From Odobenus rosmarus divergens (Eukaryota > Chordata > Mammalia > Carnivora > Odobenidae): a stretch of 64,000 bases of DNA. Positions within the stretch are counted from its first letter, which is position 1; the number at the start of each line of letters is the position of its first letter. The DNA is taken from contig NW_004451409.1 in NCBI RefSeq assembly GCF_000321225.1, forward strand, positions 142,132-206,131, given 5' to 3'. The notes under the pieces are model-generated. The model did not search any database. It was given only the letters and a program-made list of their open reading frames with translations, and had not been told where the DNA came from. Position numbers and translations under genes: made by a program. This document shows, piece after piece, positions 47,955 through 59,944 of the stretch.

Positions 47955-49060
47955 TCACTCTGCCTTTTCATGGGACCAGAGTGCAAGAAATGGGATGAGC
48001 AAGGAGAGAGCAATCATATTGTCATCCTGATTGTTGAGTGCCTCCTCTATAGTACAGGCTTCTGGGCCATCTAAACACATAGAGCAATTCCTTAAGATGC
48101 ATCTGCATACCTTTTCTTGCAATGATTTGTCTCCAATCTTGTTTCTCCCAGGCCCTGACCAACAACCAAGCCCTTCACCTCTGCCCCAGACCACACATAT
48201 CTTTACATCAGACAACTTAATCCTCCATATAAAAGTTGATCAATTGTTCCTTTTGCAGCTCTTCCCCACTGGGAAGATTTCCCTTTACTTCTGTCCTTTA
48301 GGACTATCAAGGAGGCTTTATTGTGACAGTAGTCTGCTTTTTTCAGCCCATAACAGAATATTGAGCAGATCCATGGAAGGGCTACACCTGAGTTTCTTCC
48401 TACCGTTAGCTGGTCATAGGGAATGCTCATAAATAGTTGTTGGCTGAAAGAGAGGCATGACAGTTAAGTAACATGAAGGACAAAGCCACTTGTTCATGCA
48501 TCTGGCACTGGTTCATGTATCTGAATCATGTGCTCTGGATCGAGTCAGACCCAATTCCAAATGATAAAACATGATGGATTGCTGTAATGCTCACCTGACC
48601 TATGACCACAGTGGATCTGTCAGATCCCAGATCATAATAGGCAACGCATTTTCACAGTAACTTAATGCCCAGTGATCTAGTTCTCCATTGCTACTGGCTC
48701 CCAACAGCATGGCAGAGGCTGCTTTTCCAAGTAACACTATTTTATGCGTAAGACATGACCTTGCTTCATAACTGCCTGAGAACCCTCTCAACCCCTGGGC
48801 TCCTCTCAAAACAGTCAGCATTCAAAGTCACTTGATAAATGGGTCAAAGAAGTATTCCTCAAAAATACAAAGAACCGAAGAAACAAGTTTACCTAATTTT
48901 TTCAGTGGTAAGAAGTGCATGTGAAATAACTTGTCATTTTCTACAGAGAATTGTTTTGGTATGCTCCAGATCACTGGACCCCTAAAATCTCCACTAATAT
49001 GACCCATCTCTGAATCATTGTAGGGGATGTTCCCTATCCCCGGGCACCCACGCATTTTAC
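47955..49060 (-). pseudogene. Possible second ERV pol remnant, antisense
   Basis: Four minus-strand frames of 73-86 residues lie end to end (49055-48828, 48821-48600, 48430-48203, 48215-47955). The first, second and fourth share the same frame and are broken only by stop codons, which is unusual in this background. The last piece, with TIEEALNNQDDNM and ending in SHEKAE, resembles the linker between RNase H and integrase of class I ERV pol. The other pieces I cannot place. No LTR is seen beside it. The 133-residue plus frame 48031-48432 is its antisense shadow. Confidence 0.42.
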
Positions 49061-49843
49061 CAAGGCATCAAGGAGAGAAAAATTGGGGGAGAAATTGGAA
49101 TTGTTTTCAATATAGTAGCTAATTTCAGCTTTTAAATAATTTCTTTATAGGCTACCATGTGGATCTTCTGGATAGAGATCTTCTGGATATCACAGACTAC
49201 ACTAAGTTAATAGTTAGGTAGCCCTCTGAGCATGCCATTTTTTCCCTCACATTATCTAGAATATTTAATAAAAGCTATCCAATTCAATAATCTATAAAAT
49301 GACCATTGTCTCCACATTTTCCCATATGCTCCACATTGCTTCCACTTCCACTTGTACATTATCCCAATCCACCAAGAAGTGAGACTTTAAATAATTGTGC
49401 TACTGCAAGCCACCTCACTCACCGGCAAAGGGTTTCTTGTTATCATCTGATGGATAAGTGTTGCATTTCCAGGAGGAAACTGGCAACTCCTAATACAAAC
49501 TATCGTAATTTGGGTTATCTCCCCCCAAAAAATACCAAGACAAAGGGCTTGGTTGCAGATAGTTTATGTAGAAATGGTCTCAGGAAGCACAAGTGAAGGA
49601 GTGTGGAAATGAAACAGAGAAGGGAGAAAAACCAGTAAATTGTACATTAATGAGTGGAACCACAATATTCCACTGGACTTCAGTTTCACTAAGGACCATC
49701 TGACAAATCATTTAGAATTTTCTCTCAATAGTTGGAGAAGCTGGAGTACTTATCCACCCAGTCTTGTCTCTTACTTACTGAAGTTTGCTCCTAAGGACAT
49801 TAAATTTCTCACTTGCACGCTGCCCTGTGCATGGATTGCATAC
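49061..49843. other. Unannotated stretch
   Basis: Less AT-rich than average between 49300 and 49620 but not recognised. A 96-residue frame (49306-49596) has no domain. Confidence 0.35.
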
Positions 49844-50057
49844 GTTTTTTTTTTGTTTTTTTTTTTTTGTTTTTTTAAGATTTTATTTATTTATTTGATA
49901 GAGAGAGAGAGAGCACAAGCAGGGGGAGCGGCAGGCAGAGGGAGAAGCAGGCTCCCTGCTGAGCAAGGAGCCCAATGTGGGACTCAATCCCAGGACCCTG
50001 GGATCATGACCCAAGCCGAAGGCAGCCATTTAACCAACTGAGCCACCCAGACATCCC
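49844..50057 (-). mobile_element. CAN-SINE (SINEC), antisense
   Basis: Poly(T) with G interruptions, 'aagattttatttatttattt', GA-rich part, then the complement of the head ending 'gagccacccagacatccc'. Duplications: 'atggattgcatac' (49831-49843) and 'atgattgcatac' (50058-50069), one base different. The 133-residue plus frame 49640-50041 runs through it and is not a gene. Confidence 0.95.
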
Positions 50058-50340
50058 ATGATTGCATACATTTTTATAGCACTACAGAAAGCTCTTAGGC
50101 TGAGAGGAACAGAGACTTGGGTCCTTAAAGTCAGCATATGTGTAATATGGGATGGACATCAACAGTGTCTACTTACCTTATAACTTACATTCTGCTTTTC
50201 TTCCAATTTAAAAAAAAAAAAAGAAAAATCTGTTCATACATAATTTGCCTAGTTATACACATAATTGCACCAGGCTCAGTAGGCATCTGTTTGGAACTCT
50301 GATGTCCATGTCTTTTCCTCAGGATCAACATGTCCCTTTT

Positions 50341-50530
50341 GGGGCGCCTGGGTGGCTCAGTTGGTTAAGCGACTGCCTTCGGCTCAGGTCATGATCCTGG
50401 AGTCCCGGGATCGAGTCCCGCGTTGGGCTCCCTGGAGTCTGCTTCTCCCTCGGACCCTCCCCCCTCTCATGCTCTCTCTCTCTATCTCATTCTCTCTCTC
50501 AAATAAATAAATAAAATTTAAACAAAAAAA
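50341..50530 (+). mobile_element. CAN-SINE (SINEC), youngest-looking copy, sense
   Basis: Starts 'ggggcgcctgggtggctcag' with intact A-box and B-box regions ('cccgggatcgagtcccgcgt') that still hold CpG sites, then CT-rich block and 'aaataaataaataaaattta'. Only about 15 bp of the normal middle ('ctgctcagcaggga') are missing. A perfect 13-bp duplication 'atgtcccttttgg' lies at 50330-50342 and 50531-50543, overlapping the first two G of the head. Confidence 0.96.
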
Positions 50531-50543
50531 ATGTCCCTTTTGG

Positions 50544-52329
50544 TACCAAATTTCTTCACATAGCTCTAAAGGCATTTCATTATCTGGCTGTAAACTGCTT
50601 TTTAGCATTCCTATCAACTATAGTCTTCCACCCACTGGGAGATCATGCCCAACTATTTATAATTTTACTGATATGCTCAGAACCATGTGTTCTCATGGTT
50701 CCACATATCTGCAGAGTAAATCTCCCACATGTTTGATTAAGAAGTAAGTATGCAGAAAATAATTTGCCCAAGGGTCCTTTAGAGAAGGACCCATGATTAG
50801 AAACCAGTTCTCAGTGTCACCAACCAAACCCTCATCACCACTAGTTCCACTCATCAAGATGATTTCTGAGAAGGAAAAAAAAAAAAAGAAAAAAAGAAAA
50901 GAAAACAACAACAAAAAAACACTCCCACATTTCCAACCAATCTCTTCAATGAATTTTGAGGCATTGATTTCAAATTAAATAATTATTTATTCTAATTAAC
51001 TATGGGAATAATAAATTACAATAACAAGACTGAAGTAACATTTTTCTTGGTTAACTTCCTACCTCCACTACCAGTCATCCCCATTCCCCACATCTCTATC
51101 CTCACGACTACCAGCAGCATCTTTTCATAACCTGGCTCCTACCTTCTTCTAGACATTATCTGTCCATAACTGCCCATGGATATTAGCAAATAATGCTTCC
51201 TATTTAAATTTCATACGAGTCTAAAACAAACAAAAGCCATTAAGATCCAAATAAGTCAACCTGAAATGGTGCCATTTTAACACAGTGAAAGTCTATGAGC
51301 ATATTTTGGATGTAGGGTTCTATCTAATACTTCTTACTCATAAAAATGTTAAGGCTACACTTGGTATTAAAATTTGGCATAATAGTCATTCTCACAATTT
51401 GTGATTTACCATATAAAAACTGGTAATGTCTTGCATTAAATAAATTCATCCATTTAAGACACTTAGAACAGGATTTGAAAATGGTAAACACTTCACAAGT
51501 GTTAGGTATTAGCAATGACATTTGTTCACACCTAAAAAGTTCTTCAAGATTCCATTGGTTTGTTTTACTTTTATTCTTTATTTGGGATTACAGTAGTAAT
51601 TCCTTTGTTCTGTAAATATTCAAGGCAAAATAGAAACATCTAAAGTAAAATGTGAGACTCTCTCTTCACTCCTTTTATCATGTAGGATAATATCAAATTC
51701 ATAAATTAGTAAGGCCCAGTTGTGTTTACAAAACATACAGCTCATTATTAATTAATTTTATTTGAAAATGTGTGTAACCGTTGTAATCCCTTGTTAGTTT
51801 GTACATAAATTTTTATGTCTAACCTACTTCATTTGAGCTCTTAGTCACATTTGAAAATTTAGTGCAAAAATCTATTAAACAAAAACCATAAATAAATAAA
51901 ATAAAATAAAATAAAAACGAATTGAAATTGACATCTGTTACAGTGTGAAATCTTCTCATCCAAAAACAAGAAGTGTTTTTCCATACATTCCAAACCTCAA
52001 TGCAGTAGAATTATAAATATTTTTATAGAGGTCTATACATTCCTTTTTAAACATTTTCTTGCTTATTTTATGGCTTTTAGCACTATTTAAGCAGTATATT
52101 TTCTTTCATTATATTTCCTAACACATTTTTGTTTACAAATAGGAAAACTGTTCTTAATTCATGTGTATATTTTTGTAACTGACCTTGTTTCTTAATTTTC
52201 TTATGGTGTGTAAAATGAATTTTAGTCAACCCTCTTGTATGATTGCATATGATCATATTATCTTTTAGTAATATGCATGCTAAAGGCTTTGTATTTTTCT
52301 CTGAGCACAGATTTATTCAGTGTTTTCAT
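50544..52329. other. Unannotated AT-rich stretch
   Basis: A poly(A)-rich part near 50875-50920 and AAATA/AAAAT repeats at 51888-51916. No gene or nameable transposon. Confidence 0.4.
51888..51916. repeat. (AAATA)n simple repeat
   Basis: Short run of AAATA and AAAAT units. Confidence 0.8.
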
Positions 52330-53640
52330 TATCCCTATTTTCTAGATGTTTCTAAATTTCTGTTTTGACTCTCTGCTCAGACAGTTGTTTGAGAGGTTTG
52401 TCATTTGTTTATTTCTTTTTCTTTTTAACTCTTAGGTAACTGAGGTTTTAGGTTCCTATTTATTTTAATTTATTTAATGTTTAATTTATTGCTACTTCTA
52501 TTCAATCATGGTCTATACCATTTTTACTATTAGAATTTACTGACATTATTTTGAGGCTTAATATTTGGTCAAATTTTACACATGTGGCTTCCAAGAAGCT
52601 TAGCTCTCTGAATTTAGGGTATAAATTATAGTATGTTTACTATAGCTACTTTATTTACCACTCTATTTATATTCTACATTCCTAAGTATTTTTGACTACT
52701 TCGTTTGTCATATTGTTGTATTTATTTCAAATTTCCTGAAGCTTTTGCTTTATGAATGTTATGCTATGCTCTGGGACATTAAGATTCATGCAGAGCTCTC
52801 TTGTGGCCCCTCTTTGCATTGTTGATTATATTTTGTCTTGAAGTCAACCCTGTCTGATGTTTGTCTTTGTGTTCGTCTGGTGTATTTTTGGATTTCCTTT
52901 TCATTCATGACCTTTACCTTGCCTGACTTTTTTCACTTTACCATGCTCTATCTTGTTTTACTCTGTTGAGCTCTAATTTCAATTAAACTACAGATCCTTG
53001 GTACAATATCATTTTATCACCATTGTATCACCTCAAAATTAACACAGAATCTGGTGCTCAATAATCACTGTTAAAGATTTTGGAGGCACTTTGTTTAGAT
53101 GCAGCTCTGAATAAGCATACAGTTGGATTCCTTTTAATCCAATCTTAGAATCTTTTTGACAATTAATGAGCATTCCATTTTTTATTGATTGATATAATAG
53201 ATATGTTTGATCAATATTTTGCCACCTAATTTTATGTTATTTTTCCTGTCTTTAGTGGCTCTTCATTTTCTGGGTTTTACTCACTGGTCTATTTTCTTAG
53301 AAAGTGTGGAGGAGAATTGTCCTTCTATTAGTTAATTTACAGCCTATATTAAATATCTTAATGGAAATTTCTATAACTTTTAACAATATTTTAGCATCTA
53401 TTTGTTGATTTATTAGTATTTGAAAGTAAATACCATGAAAGATAATGGAATTCACATGTTTGTATTTCTGTTCACCTTTGATTTTTCTCCTGATTTTTTG
53501 GAACTCACATAAATATTTTACATTTTCAGAGTATATTAATTTTAGAGCATATTCTAAACATGTCACACCTACAGTTGCTTACTTCTGTATATAAATTGAT
53601 TGATTCAGTATCTTTTACTGATCCTTACACATTATTACAT
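52330..53640 (-). mobile_element. Probable old L1 fragment, antisense
   Basis: T-rich plus strand with phrases such as 'attatattttgtcttgaagt' and 'gtctgatgtttgtctttgtg' (52827-52870), and 'ttactcactggtctattttc' (53277), resembling antisense old L1. It is too diverged to give limits. Confidence 0.4.
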
Positions 53641-53659
53641 CTGCTTTCTTGAACTCTTT

Positions 53660-54310
53660 ATGTTTTCCCCCAAATTTTTATTTGGAAAATTTTAAAACCT
53701 TTGGACAAACAAAATAATGTACCAATAAATAGCCTATATTCTTTACTTAGATTCACAAATATTATGTTGCCACAGAGCTTTTAACTTATATTTACTTCTT
53801 TTGCTAGTTGTTTATTTATTTTAGACACAGTGATACTTGATCCGAAATAGTGTTATCTCCTAAGAATAAAGAATGTCCAACATAGCTACAATGCTATTAT
53901 TCATAATATTAATACGCAGTCCATATTCAAATGTCTTTAATTGCTCCAAAATACATTTGATAGTTTTGTTGTCCTTCTTGTTCTAGGATACAGTCCAGGT
54001 TCATATTTTGGTTACTGGTTTACTGTGTCTCTTAGGTCTCTTTTATTCTAAAGCAGAACCACAACTTGTATTAGTAACATTGACCTTTTAAAGATTCAGG
54101 ACAGTTCTAGGTAGAATATTCTAGATTCTGGACTTATCCAATTATTTTTTCTGGATGTCATTTAAATTATTCTCCTATCATCTATATTCCAATAATTTAT
54201 TTCTACAGAGTTGATTTGATTCAGATTAAACATTTTTGATAAGAATATTTTATGTGATGTTTTGTTTAATGTGATGTTTCACATTAAGAAACACATGATG
54301 TTATACTGCC
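53660..54310 (-). mobile_element. Ancient L1-type 3' UTR repeat, antisense
   Basis: 'caaatttttatttggaaaat' (53672), 'ttcacaaatattatgttgcc' (53752), 'atctcctaagaataaagaat', 'gtccatattcaaatgtcttt' (53919), 'gtgtctcttaggtctctttt' (54026), 'ttctagattctggacttatc' (54120) and 'gaaacacatgatg' (54289) follow a widespread mammalian repeat that I take to be an old L1 3' UTR. The family name is from memory. Confidence 0.6.
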
Positions 54311-54690
54311 CTATTCTCTATTTTGATAATTTGATGAGATTAATTTAATTAATCAATAACTAAATTTTTTTCTTTTTCTAATAACTCATAGGATCTTATA
54401 CATGAAAATACATGTCTGTTGCCATTTTATATGTATATATTTTAATTATAGGATATAAATGCTTAGGTCACATCTTTTTTTATTCAGATTTTTGTGGACA
54501 TTGCTCTACTAGTTTCTGGCTGTGTGGTGTTTCTGTGATGTACATGGATGGTGGTCTGATTTTTCTCCCTGAAGGCAACCTGCTTTTACTACTTAGAGAA
54601 AATAATAATAAATAATAATCAGAATTTAACTTGGTGGTTAGCAATTATTATGAATTTTTTCTGTGATTGCTGTAACATTGGGTCTCCCTT
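54311..54690. other. Unannotated stretch
   Basis: No gene or repeat recognised. Confidence 0.4.
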
Positions 54691-54700
54691 TGAGTGTGCA

Positions 54701-54898
54701 ATTTTTTTAAAAGATTTTATTTATTTATTTTTTAAAGATTAGAGAGAGAAAATGAGCAGGGGGAAGGGCAGAGGGAGAGGGAGAAGCCCACTCCCTGGCT
54801 GAGCAGGGAGCCCAACGTGGGGCTCAATCCCAGGACTCTGAGATCATGACCTGAGCCGAAGGCAGATGTGTAACTGACTGAGCCATCCAGGCACCCCA
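54701..54898 (-). mobile_element. CAN-SINE (SINEC), antisense
   Basis: 'aaaagattttatttatttat', GA-rich part, 'ctgagatcatgacctgagcc', ending 'ccatccaggcacccca'. Perfect 10-bp duplication 'tgagtgtgca' at 54691-54700 and 54899-54908. Confidence 0.95.
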
Positions 54899-54984
54899 TG
54901 AGTGTGCACTTTTTAAGGAAGCTTTTCTTCTTTCATATCTTTTAATATTATGTATCTGTTTCATCTGTAATTTCTCTTCTTATG

Positions 54985-55290
54985 GAATACTATTTTTTTT
55001 TATTTGAGTAGAACTGACCTACACTGTTATATTAGTTTTGGGTGTATAACATAGTGATTCAACTTCTTTATACATTATGCTATGCTCATCATAGGTGTAT
55101 CTACACTGGGACACCACACAACCCTATTACAATATCATTAACTGTATTTTCTATGCTGTGTTTTTTATTCCAGTGACTTCATTCCATAACTCAAAACCTG
55201 TATCTCCCACTCTCCTTCTGGAATATGACTGAGTATACTATATAGTCTTCATCGTTCATAGTAATCATTTTCTTACTGCTGGGAGGCAAT
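54985..55290 (-). mobile_element. L1 3' UTR fragment, antisense
   Basis: 'gttatattagttttgggtgt' (55028) and 'acaatatcattaactgtatt' (55130), then 'attccataactcaaaacctg', give the complement of L1MA-type 3' UTRs, the same region that is sense at 63000-63370. Confidence 0.65.
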
Positions 55291-55299
55291 TCTCCATGG

Positions 55300-55606
55300 A
55301 TCTCTCATATTTCTTTATGTATTGTAAGCAGAGGTATTAATTTTCTTTTTGTTTCAGACAATTTTCAAGGATATTTATGTAGCAAAGAACTTGAGAGATA
55401 AAGATAGTCTCTCTGTGGAGGAGAAGGCAGATTTCCTTGCTATCTAGTCCAATAAGGATATGTTTCCTTCTGGAGCAAAGGTCAGGCAGATTTGGTTACT
55501 TCCTATCTTAAAAGATTAGGATTACTTAAATACAACATTCCTCCAATGTGATGCAACCCAAAGCATTTCCAACATCCAGCTGAGCTACTATAGGGACTTG
55601 TCAGTT
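55300..55606. other. Unannotated stretch
   Basis: Nothing recognised. Confidence 0.4.
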
Positions 55607-55623
55607 AAGGTAACACAAATACA

Positions 55624-55816
55624 GGGGTGCCTGGGTGGCTTAGTCATTAAGAGTCTGCCTTTGGCTCAGGTCATGATCCTAGGGTCCTGGGATCGAGCCC
55701 CGCATCGGGCTCCCTGCTCCGCGGGAAGCCTGCTTCTCCCTCTCCCACTCCCTCTGCTTGTGTTCCCTCTCTTGCTGTGTCTCTCTCAAATAAATAAATA
55801 AAATCTTAAAAAAAAA
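55624..55816 (+). mobile_element. CAN-SINE (SINEC), sense
   Basis: Head 'ggggtgcctgggtggcttag', then 'tttggctcaggtcatgatcc', 'gggatcgagccccgcatcgg', CT-rich block and 'aaataaataaataaaatctt' tail. A different subfamily from the copies at 40481 and 50341 (it has 'ctgcttgtgttccctctctt'). Perfect 17-bp duplication 'aaggtaacacaaataca' at 55607-55623 and 55817-55833. The 67-residue frame through it is SINE-derived. Confidence 0.97.
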
Positions 55817-56020
55817 AAGGTAACACAAATACAAAGTTTGTACTACCTACTAGGCTGTTAAGTATTAAGTCCTTTGTCTCTGGACCAGGAATCTTGTACT
55901 TTTTGCCAGTATCCACAAAAATATTAACTTGTAAGAAGGGTGTTATCTTAGACTTTTCATAGTTTAGTTTTTGACCCACCCATCACTTTTATCTTTCTGT
56001 TCTTGTCCCTGTATTTTTTT

Positions 56021-56211
56021 TAATGAATATTTATTTATTTGAGAGAGAAAGAGAGAGCAAGAGTGGGGGCAGAAGGAGAGAGAGTCCCAAGCAGACTCTG
56101 CACTGAGTGCAGAGCCCAACATGGGCTCAATCCCATGACCCTGAGATCATAACCTGAGCCTAAACCGAGAGTCAGACATTCAACTGACTATACCACACAG
56201 GTGCCCCTCTT
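56021..56211 (-). mobile_element. CAN-SINE (SINEC), antisense
   Basis: 'aatgaatatttatttatttg', GA-rich part, 'ccctgagatcataacctgag', ending 'cacacaggtgcccct'. Flanks 'ccctgtattttt' (about 56008) and 'ccatgtattttt' (56212-56223) form the duplication with one mismatch. Older variant. Confidence 0.92.
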
Positions 56212-56340
56212 CCATGTATTTTTAAATAATTTTTATAACAGTTTTCTATGACCCATAGTTTGGTTTTCTACCAGGTTACTTAATCTCTGAGTTTTATTTT
56301 TCTTATCTGTAAGATGACAAAAATAATAATTTTATCTCAT

Positions 56341-56530
56341 GGGGCATCTGGATGACTCAGTTGGTTCAGTGTCCAACTCTTGATTTCCATTCAGGTCATG
56401 ATCTCAGGTCCTGGGATCAAGCCCCTTGTTGGCCTCCATGCTCAGAGGGGATTTAAGGATTCTCTCCGTCCCTCTCCCTCTGCCCCTCCCCCCTCTCATG
56501 TTCTCTCTCTCTCAAATAAATAAATCTTTA
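56341..56530 (+). mobile_element. CAN-SINE (SINEC), sense, older variant
   Basis: Head 'ggggcatctggatgactcag', then 'attcaggtcatgatctcagg', CT-rich block and 'ctcaaataaataaatcttta'. Duplication 'aaataataat' at 56321-56330 and 56531-56540, extending imperfectly. Confidence 0.92.
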
Positions 56531-56570
56531 AAATAATAATACTAATTTTGAAGCAAGAGAACTAGGTTCT

Positions 56571-57003
56571 TGTCTCACGGAGTCAAAGAATGAATCTCAC
56601 GGACACAGGACAGTGAGTAAAGCAATAGAAGTTTATTAAGCGAAGATACAGAAAAAGCTCTCAAGAGTGAGAGGGGTCCTGACAGGGTTGCCAATGAGGG
56701 CCTTAAGGGTTGGTCTTTTACAGGAAGCTAAACAGGGAACTTAAATCCTTTTGACATTTCTATTGATATCACCATTGAGCAAGGACTATTGATAACACCT
56801 TCAATGGCTTACTTCCTTTTTAAGGTCTGGTTATTCTTTGTTGGGCCTCAGGTGATTATCATAAAAAAAGACACCCACCCCACACACCTAGGGCAGGGTG
56901 GTCCAGTTTGTTCCCTATCTCTGGTTTCCTTATACTTCAGCATTTGGGGGATTTCTATGAGCCTGATCACGTAACACACTATGTATCTCTCCCTACCTAG
57001 CAC
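56571..57003 (-). mobile_element. Probable ERV solo LTR, antisense
   Basis: Plus strand starts 'tgtctcacggagtc', contains 'agcaatagaagtttattaag' (complement of an AATAAA polyadenylation signal, about 56625) and GC-richer sequence such as 'gtgagaggggtcctgacagg', and ends near 'ctacctagca'. TG..CA ends are possible but no target duplication was found. Family not named. Confidence 0.5.
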
Positions 57004-57449
57004 CTCACAAAATTATTACAAAGATTAACTTAGATATGTGTCACTAAAAACAGTCACTGTTGCATTGTAAGTATTCAAGAAATAATTGTGGATTATGTTT
57101 ATTAGATTTTCATTTGAATTTTCTGCTTAAATTTTCATATTTCTAATGATTTTATTTTTCTCGTCCATTTTTTTCTATTCTCAACCAGTTTACTTTTCTT
57201 ATCTGAATATGTCTTATTACTTGACAGCCTTGTATCTGGTTTTGGAGCTACATACTTTTCCAATGTTATATTATGGAGATGTTGTTGACTAAAATCTTTT
57301 TCTGATGCTCAGGACTAGATATTCTGACAGAAGTAGAGAAAGCATTCAAAACAAAGAAATGCTGAAGGGGGAAAAAAGAACACATCAAGATTACATATAA
57401 AGCATTCTTGTAAAAGAGAAATGGAAAATAATGCTGAAAAGTATTATAT
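57004..57449. other. Unannotated stretch
   Basis: Nothing recognised. Confidence 0.4.
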
Positions 57450-58060
57450 TGGAGTTGGTTGTGAGATGCCTTGAATCTAAAATGACAACTTTAAACTTTG
57501 TCTTGTTAGCAATGGAGATTCAATGTAGGATTTTTAAATGTTTATAGCAGAAACAATTAACTTATTAACACGGTATTAGTTTATAGTAGTATACAGCAGC
57601 ACACTGTTTTGCCTTCAAGGCTTGTGTTTTGAAATACGTATTCCAATCACCCCTCAGAATGGATGGAACTTTCTGGGCCAGTCACTGTCAAATGAATAGC
57701 TTCTTCTGTTTATCCCAGCATGCTTTACAAATTTATAATTTTCTATATGAGCCAGGAAATAAAAATAATTTGGAAGCGTAGTTTTGAAGGATGGCTGGGG
57801 AAGGGATAGATTAAAGATAGGGGAAATAGTTAATAAATTAATATTTACGTGAATGATGATAAAGGGATAAACTGGTAATGGGCCTTCAGATTGAAGAGAA
57901 AAAGGCTAATTCAGGAGATGGATCAAAGTTGAAATCAACTGAATCTGGTGATGGACTGAGTAAAAGAAAGATGAAAAGCAGATATAGAAAACAATACCTT
58001 GGATTTCCTGTTTGGGTAATGGGTTGGATGATAATACCTACCAGCATGTCAGATAGATTC
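57450..58060 (-). mobile_element. L2 fragment, antisense
   Basis: 'ttgtgagatgccttgaatct' (57459) and, more clearly, 'gaatctggtgatggactgag' (57941), 'atgaaaagcagatatagaaa' and 'ggatttcctgtttgggtaat' (58001) correspond to antisense L2. A gap between about 57560 and 57860 is not assigned. The overlapping 77- and 72-residue frames (57878-58111) are chance. Confidence 0.5.
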
Positions 58061-58068
58061 AAGAATCG

Positions 58069-58270
58069 AGGGCACCTGGGTGGCTCAGTAGGTTTAACAT
58101 CCAACTCTTGATTTCAGCTCAGGTCATGATCTCAGGGTTGGGAGATCAAGCTCCACATGGGGCTCGCCCTGGGCATGGAACCTGTTTAAGATTCTCTCTC
58201 TCTCCCTCTGCCCCACCCCCACTTCTTCACACACTCTCTCTCTCTCTCTCTAAAAAAGAAAAAAAAAGTT
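58069..58270 (+). mobile_element. CAN-SINE (SINEC), sense
   Basis: Head 'agggcacctgggtggctcag', 'cagctcaggtcatgatctca', CT-rich block, A-rich tail. Flanks 'agattcaagaatc' (58056-58068) and 'agaatcaagaatc' (58271-58283), one mismatch. Confidence 0.94.
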
Positions 58271-58283
58271 AGAATCAAGAATC

Positions 58284-59944
58284 CAAGCAGAATGATTAAT
58301 CCAACTAAGAAATGCAAATAAGATAAAAGACCTGGTACTGAAAGGAGTTGGAATGAAGAAAATCAAATAGATGGATTCAAAGATCTGATATGTATATATC
58401 CCTTATGTGAAAACATGACTCTCTAAAGATATGTAAACCTAATGGCAGTGACCAGATGGCCCTGTTCAAATGCAAGTTACCCATCTAAACCAAGTGAAGT
58501 ACCAATGCAATTTGAAAGTGATTTATTAGCAATGCAAATGTCAAGCTAACTCTGATTTTCCCAAAAGCAGGATAAACAAAATAAATGAGCCATTAGGTGG
58601 CACAGGTGAGACACTCAGGCTTCAAGAACTCTGCTTTGATTGCTTTGAAAGGCAGAGAAAGGCAGCATAACAAGTTTCCACTTGAACAGAGTGTGTTTAT
58701 TCAGCTTGATGCAAGTCAGAGGAAATAGCCCTAATAGTTTTGAATTGCTATAAAAGGTTGCATGCACTTGTCAAATTTTATGCGTTTAGGCCATAAAAGC
58801 AAAAGAGTCTTACAGAGGCATTTTCTTAATTAAGCAATTTAGGTATAAATTCAGGGATAGAGAAGAAATGCAAGCTTCACATACATCACAGCATGTGCCC
58901 AAAGTGACCTCTCTCCCATTTTTCAAGCCTAAGATTTCCTTTTCAATTTTCAACACTAGCTCAAAGATTTTTGCCTCAAGAGAAGCATCTCCTGAACACC
59001 TCTGCCCAACACTTCTGCCAACCAGTGACTTCTGGCAACTTGTACATAGTTCTGTTGGAACACTATTTTCTTTCATAATTATTTATTTACTTCTCTCTCC
59101 CCCTGTTCTGAGAGTCTGTGTTCTTGTTTTCAAAAGCAAACATTAGTACACTATTTGTGTCACCAAACCTTCCACAGAGAGATTCTGTCTACTCACAACA
59201 AAAATCAAGATAGAAAAAGATGATTCTTAATTCTTTAAAGTTCACTGAATTTTTATTGAGTTCATAGTGGCTCTTATAAATTTGATAATATAGTGCCAGA
59301 TAAGTATATTAAAGGATAATTTTTCATAATGGGTAAAATCATGACTCTCATAAAGATATAAAATGAATACATATTATTTTATTTAACTAATTATTAATGA
59401 CAGAATTAGATAGCTATTACAACTGGTTCAAAGGAAAAGTCAAACAAGTACAAATTTATATGGAGTAAAATTTCCCCAGTAAGGAAATGTTGAAATGAAT
59501 TTACAAATGGATGCAAAACTACCTTTTTCCCGTGGGAGAAGAGAGGAGGAAAGTCAACTGAACTTCCACCAGACAGAATTTATTTGCATGTCTAAGAACA
59601 AGAATTATTTTGCATTGCTATCAGTTATCTACTATTTGCAATGTTGTAAAATAGCTCAAACGCAATGAAAAGCTAGACTCAGATAACTTGGAAAGTGTGC
59701 TCTATCTAAACAATGCACAGTTCTCCACTGGAGATTAGTGATCTTTTTTGCTTATTCTAAATTTCCTTACAATTAGAAGTATCATCTTAAAGATGGAGTG
59801 GGAAATCATATGTTCTTTGATTAGAGGATCGACCTGTGATCAAAACTGGTTTCCTCAGTTTGTAAGAATATATGTCTAACCCCCTCACAACACATTGACT
59901 TACATAATTAGCCTTTCCTTAATACAGAACAAAAACAAACTAGC
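58284..59944. other. 1.7 kb without recognised repeats
   Basis: No transposon or gene is recognised. Two opposite frames of 88-92 residues (58810-59146) have no domain. Together with 27441-29689 this is one of the longer apparently unique stretches. Confidence 0.4.

Noticed and set aside
48031..48432. 133-residue plus-strand open frame
   Set aside because: It lies antisense to the possible ERV pol remnant, has no domain and no start context, and low-complexity Ser/Pro/Leu content.
49640..50041. 133-residue plus-strand open frame
   Set aside because: Its second half is the antisense CAN-SINE at 49844-50057.
50341..50410. tRNA gene
   Set aside because: The A- and B-box-like parts belong to the tRNA-derived head of a SINE. 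No cloverleaf with a proper acceptor stem is expected there.
55598..55801. 67-residue plus frame
   Set aside because: Made almost fully of CAN-SINE sequence; the same kind of frame recurs in other SINE copies.
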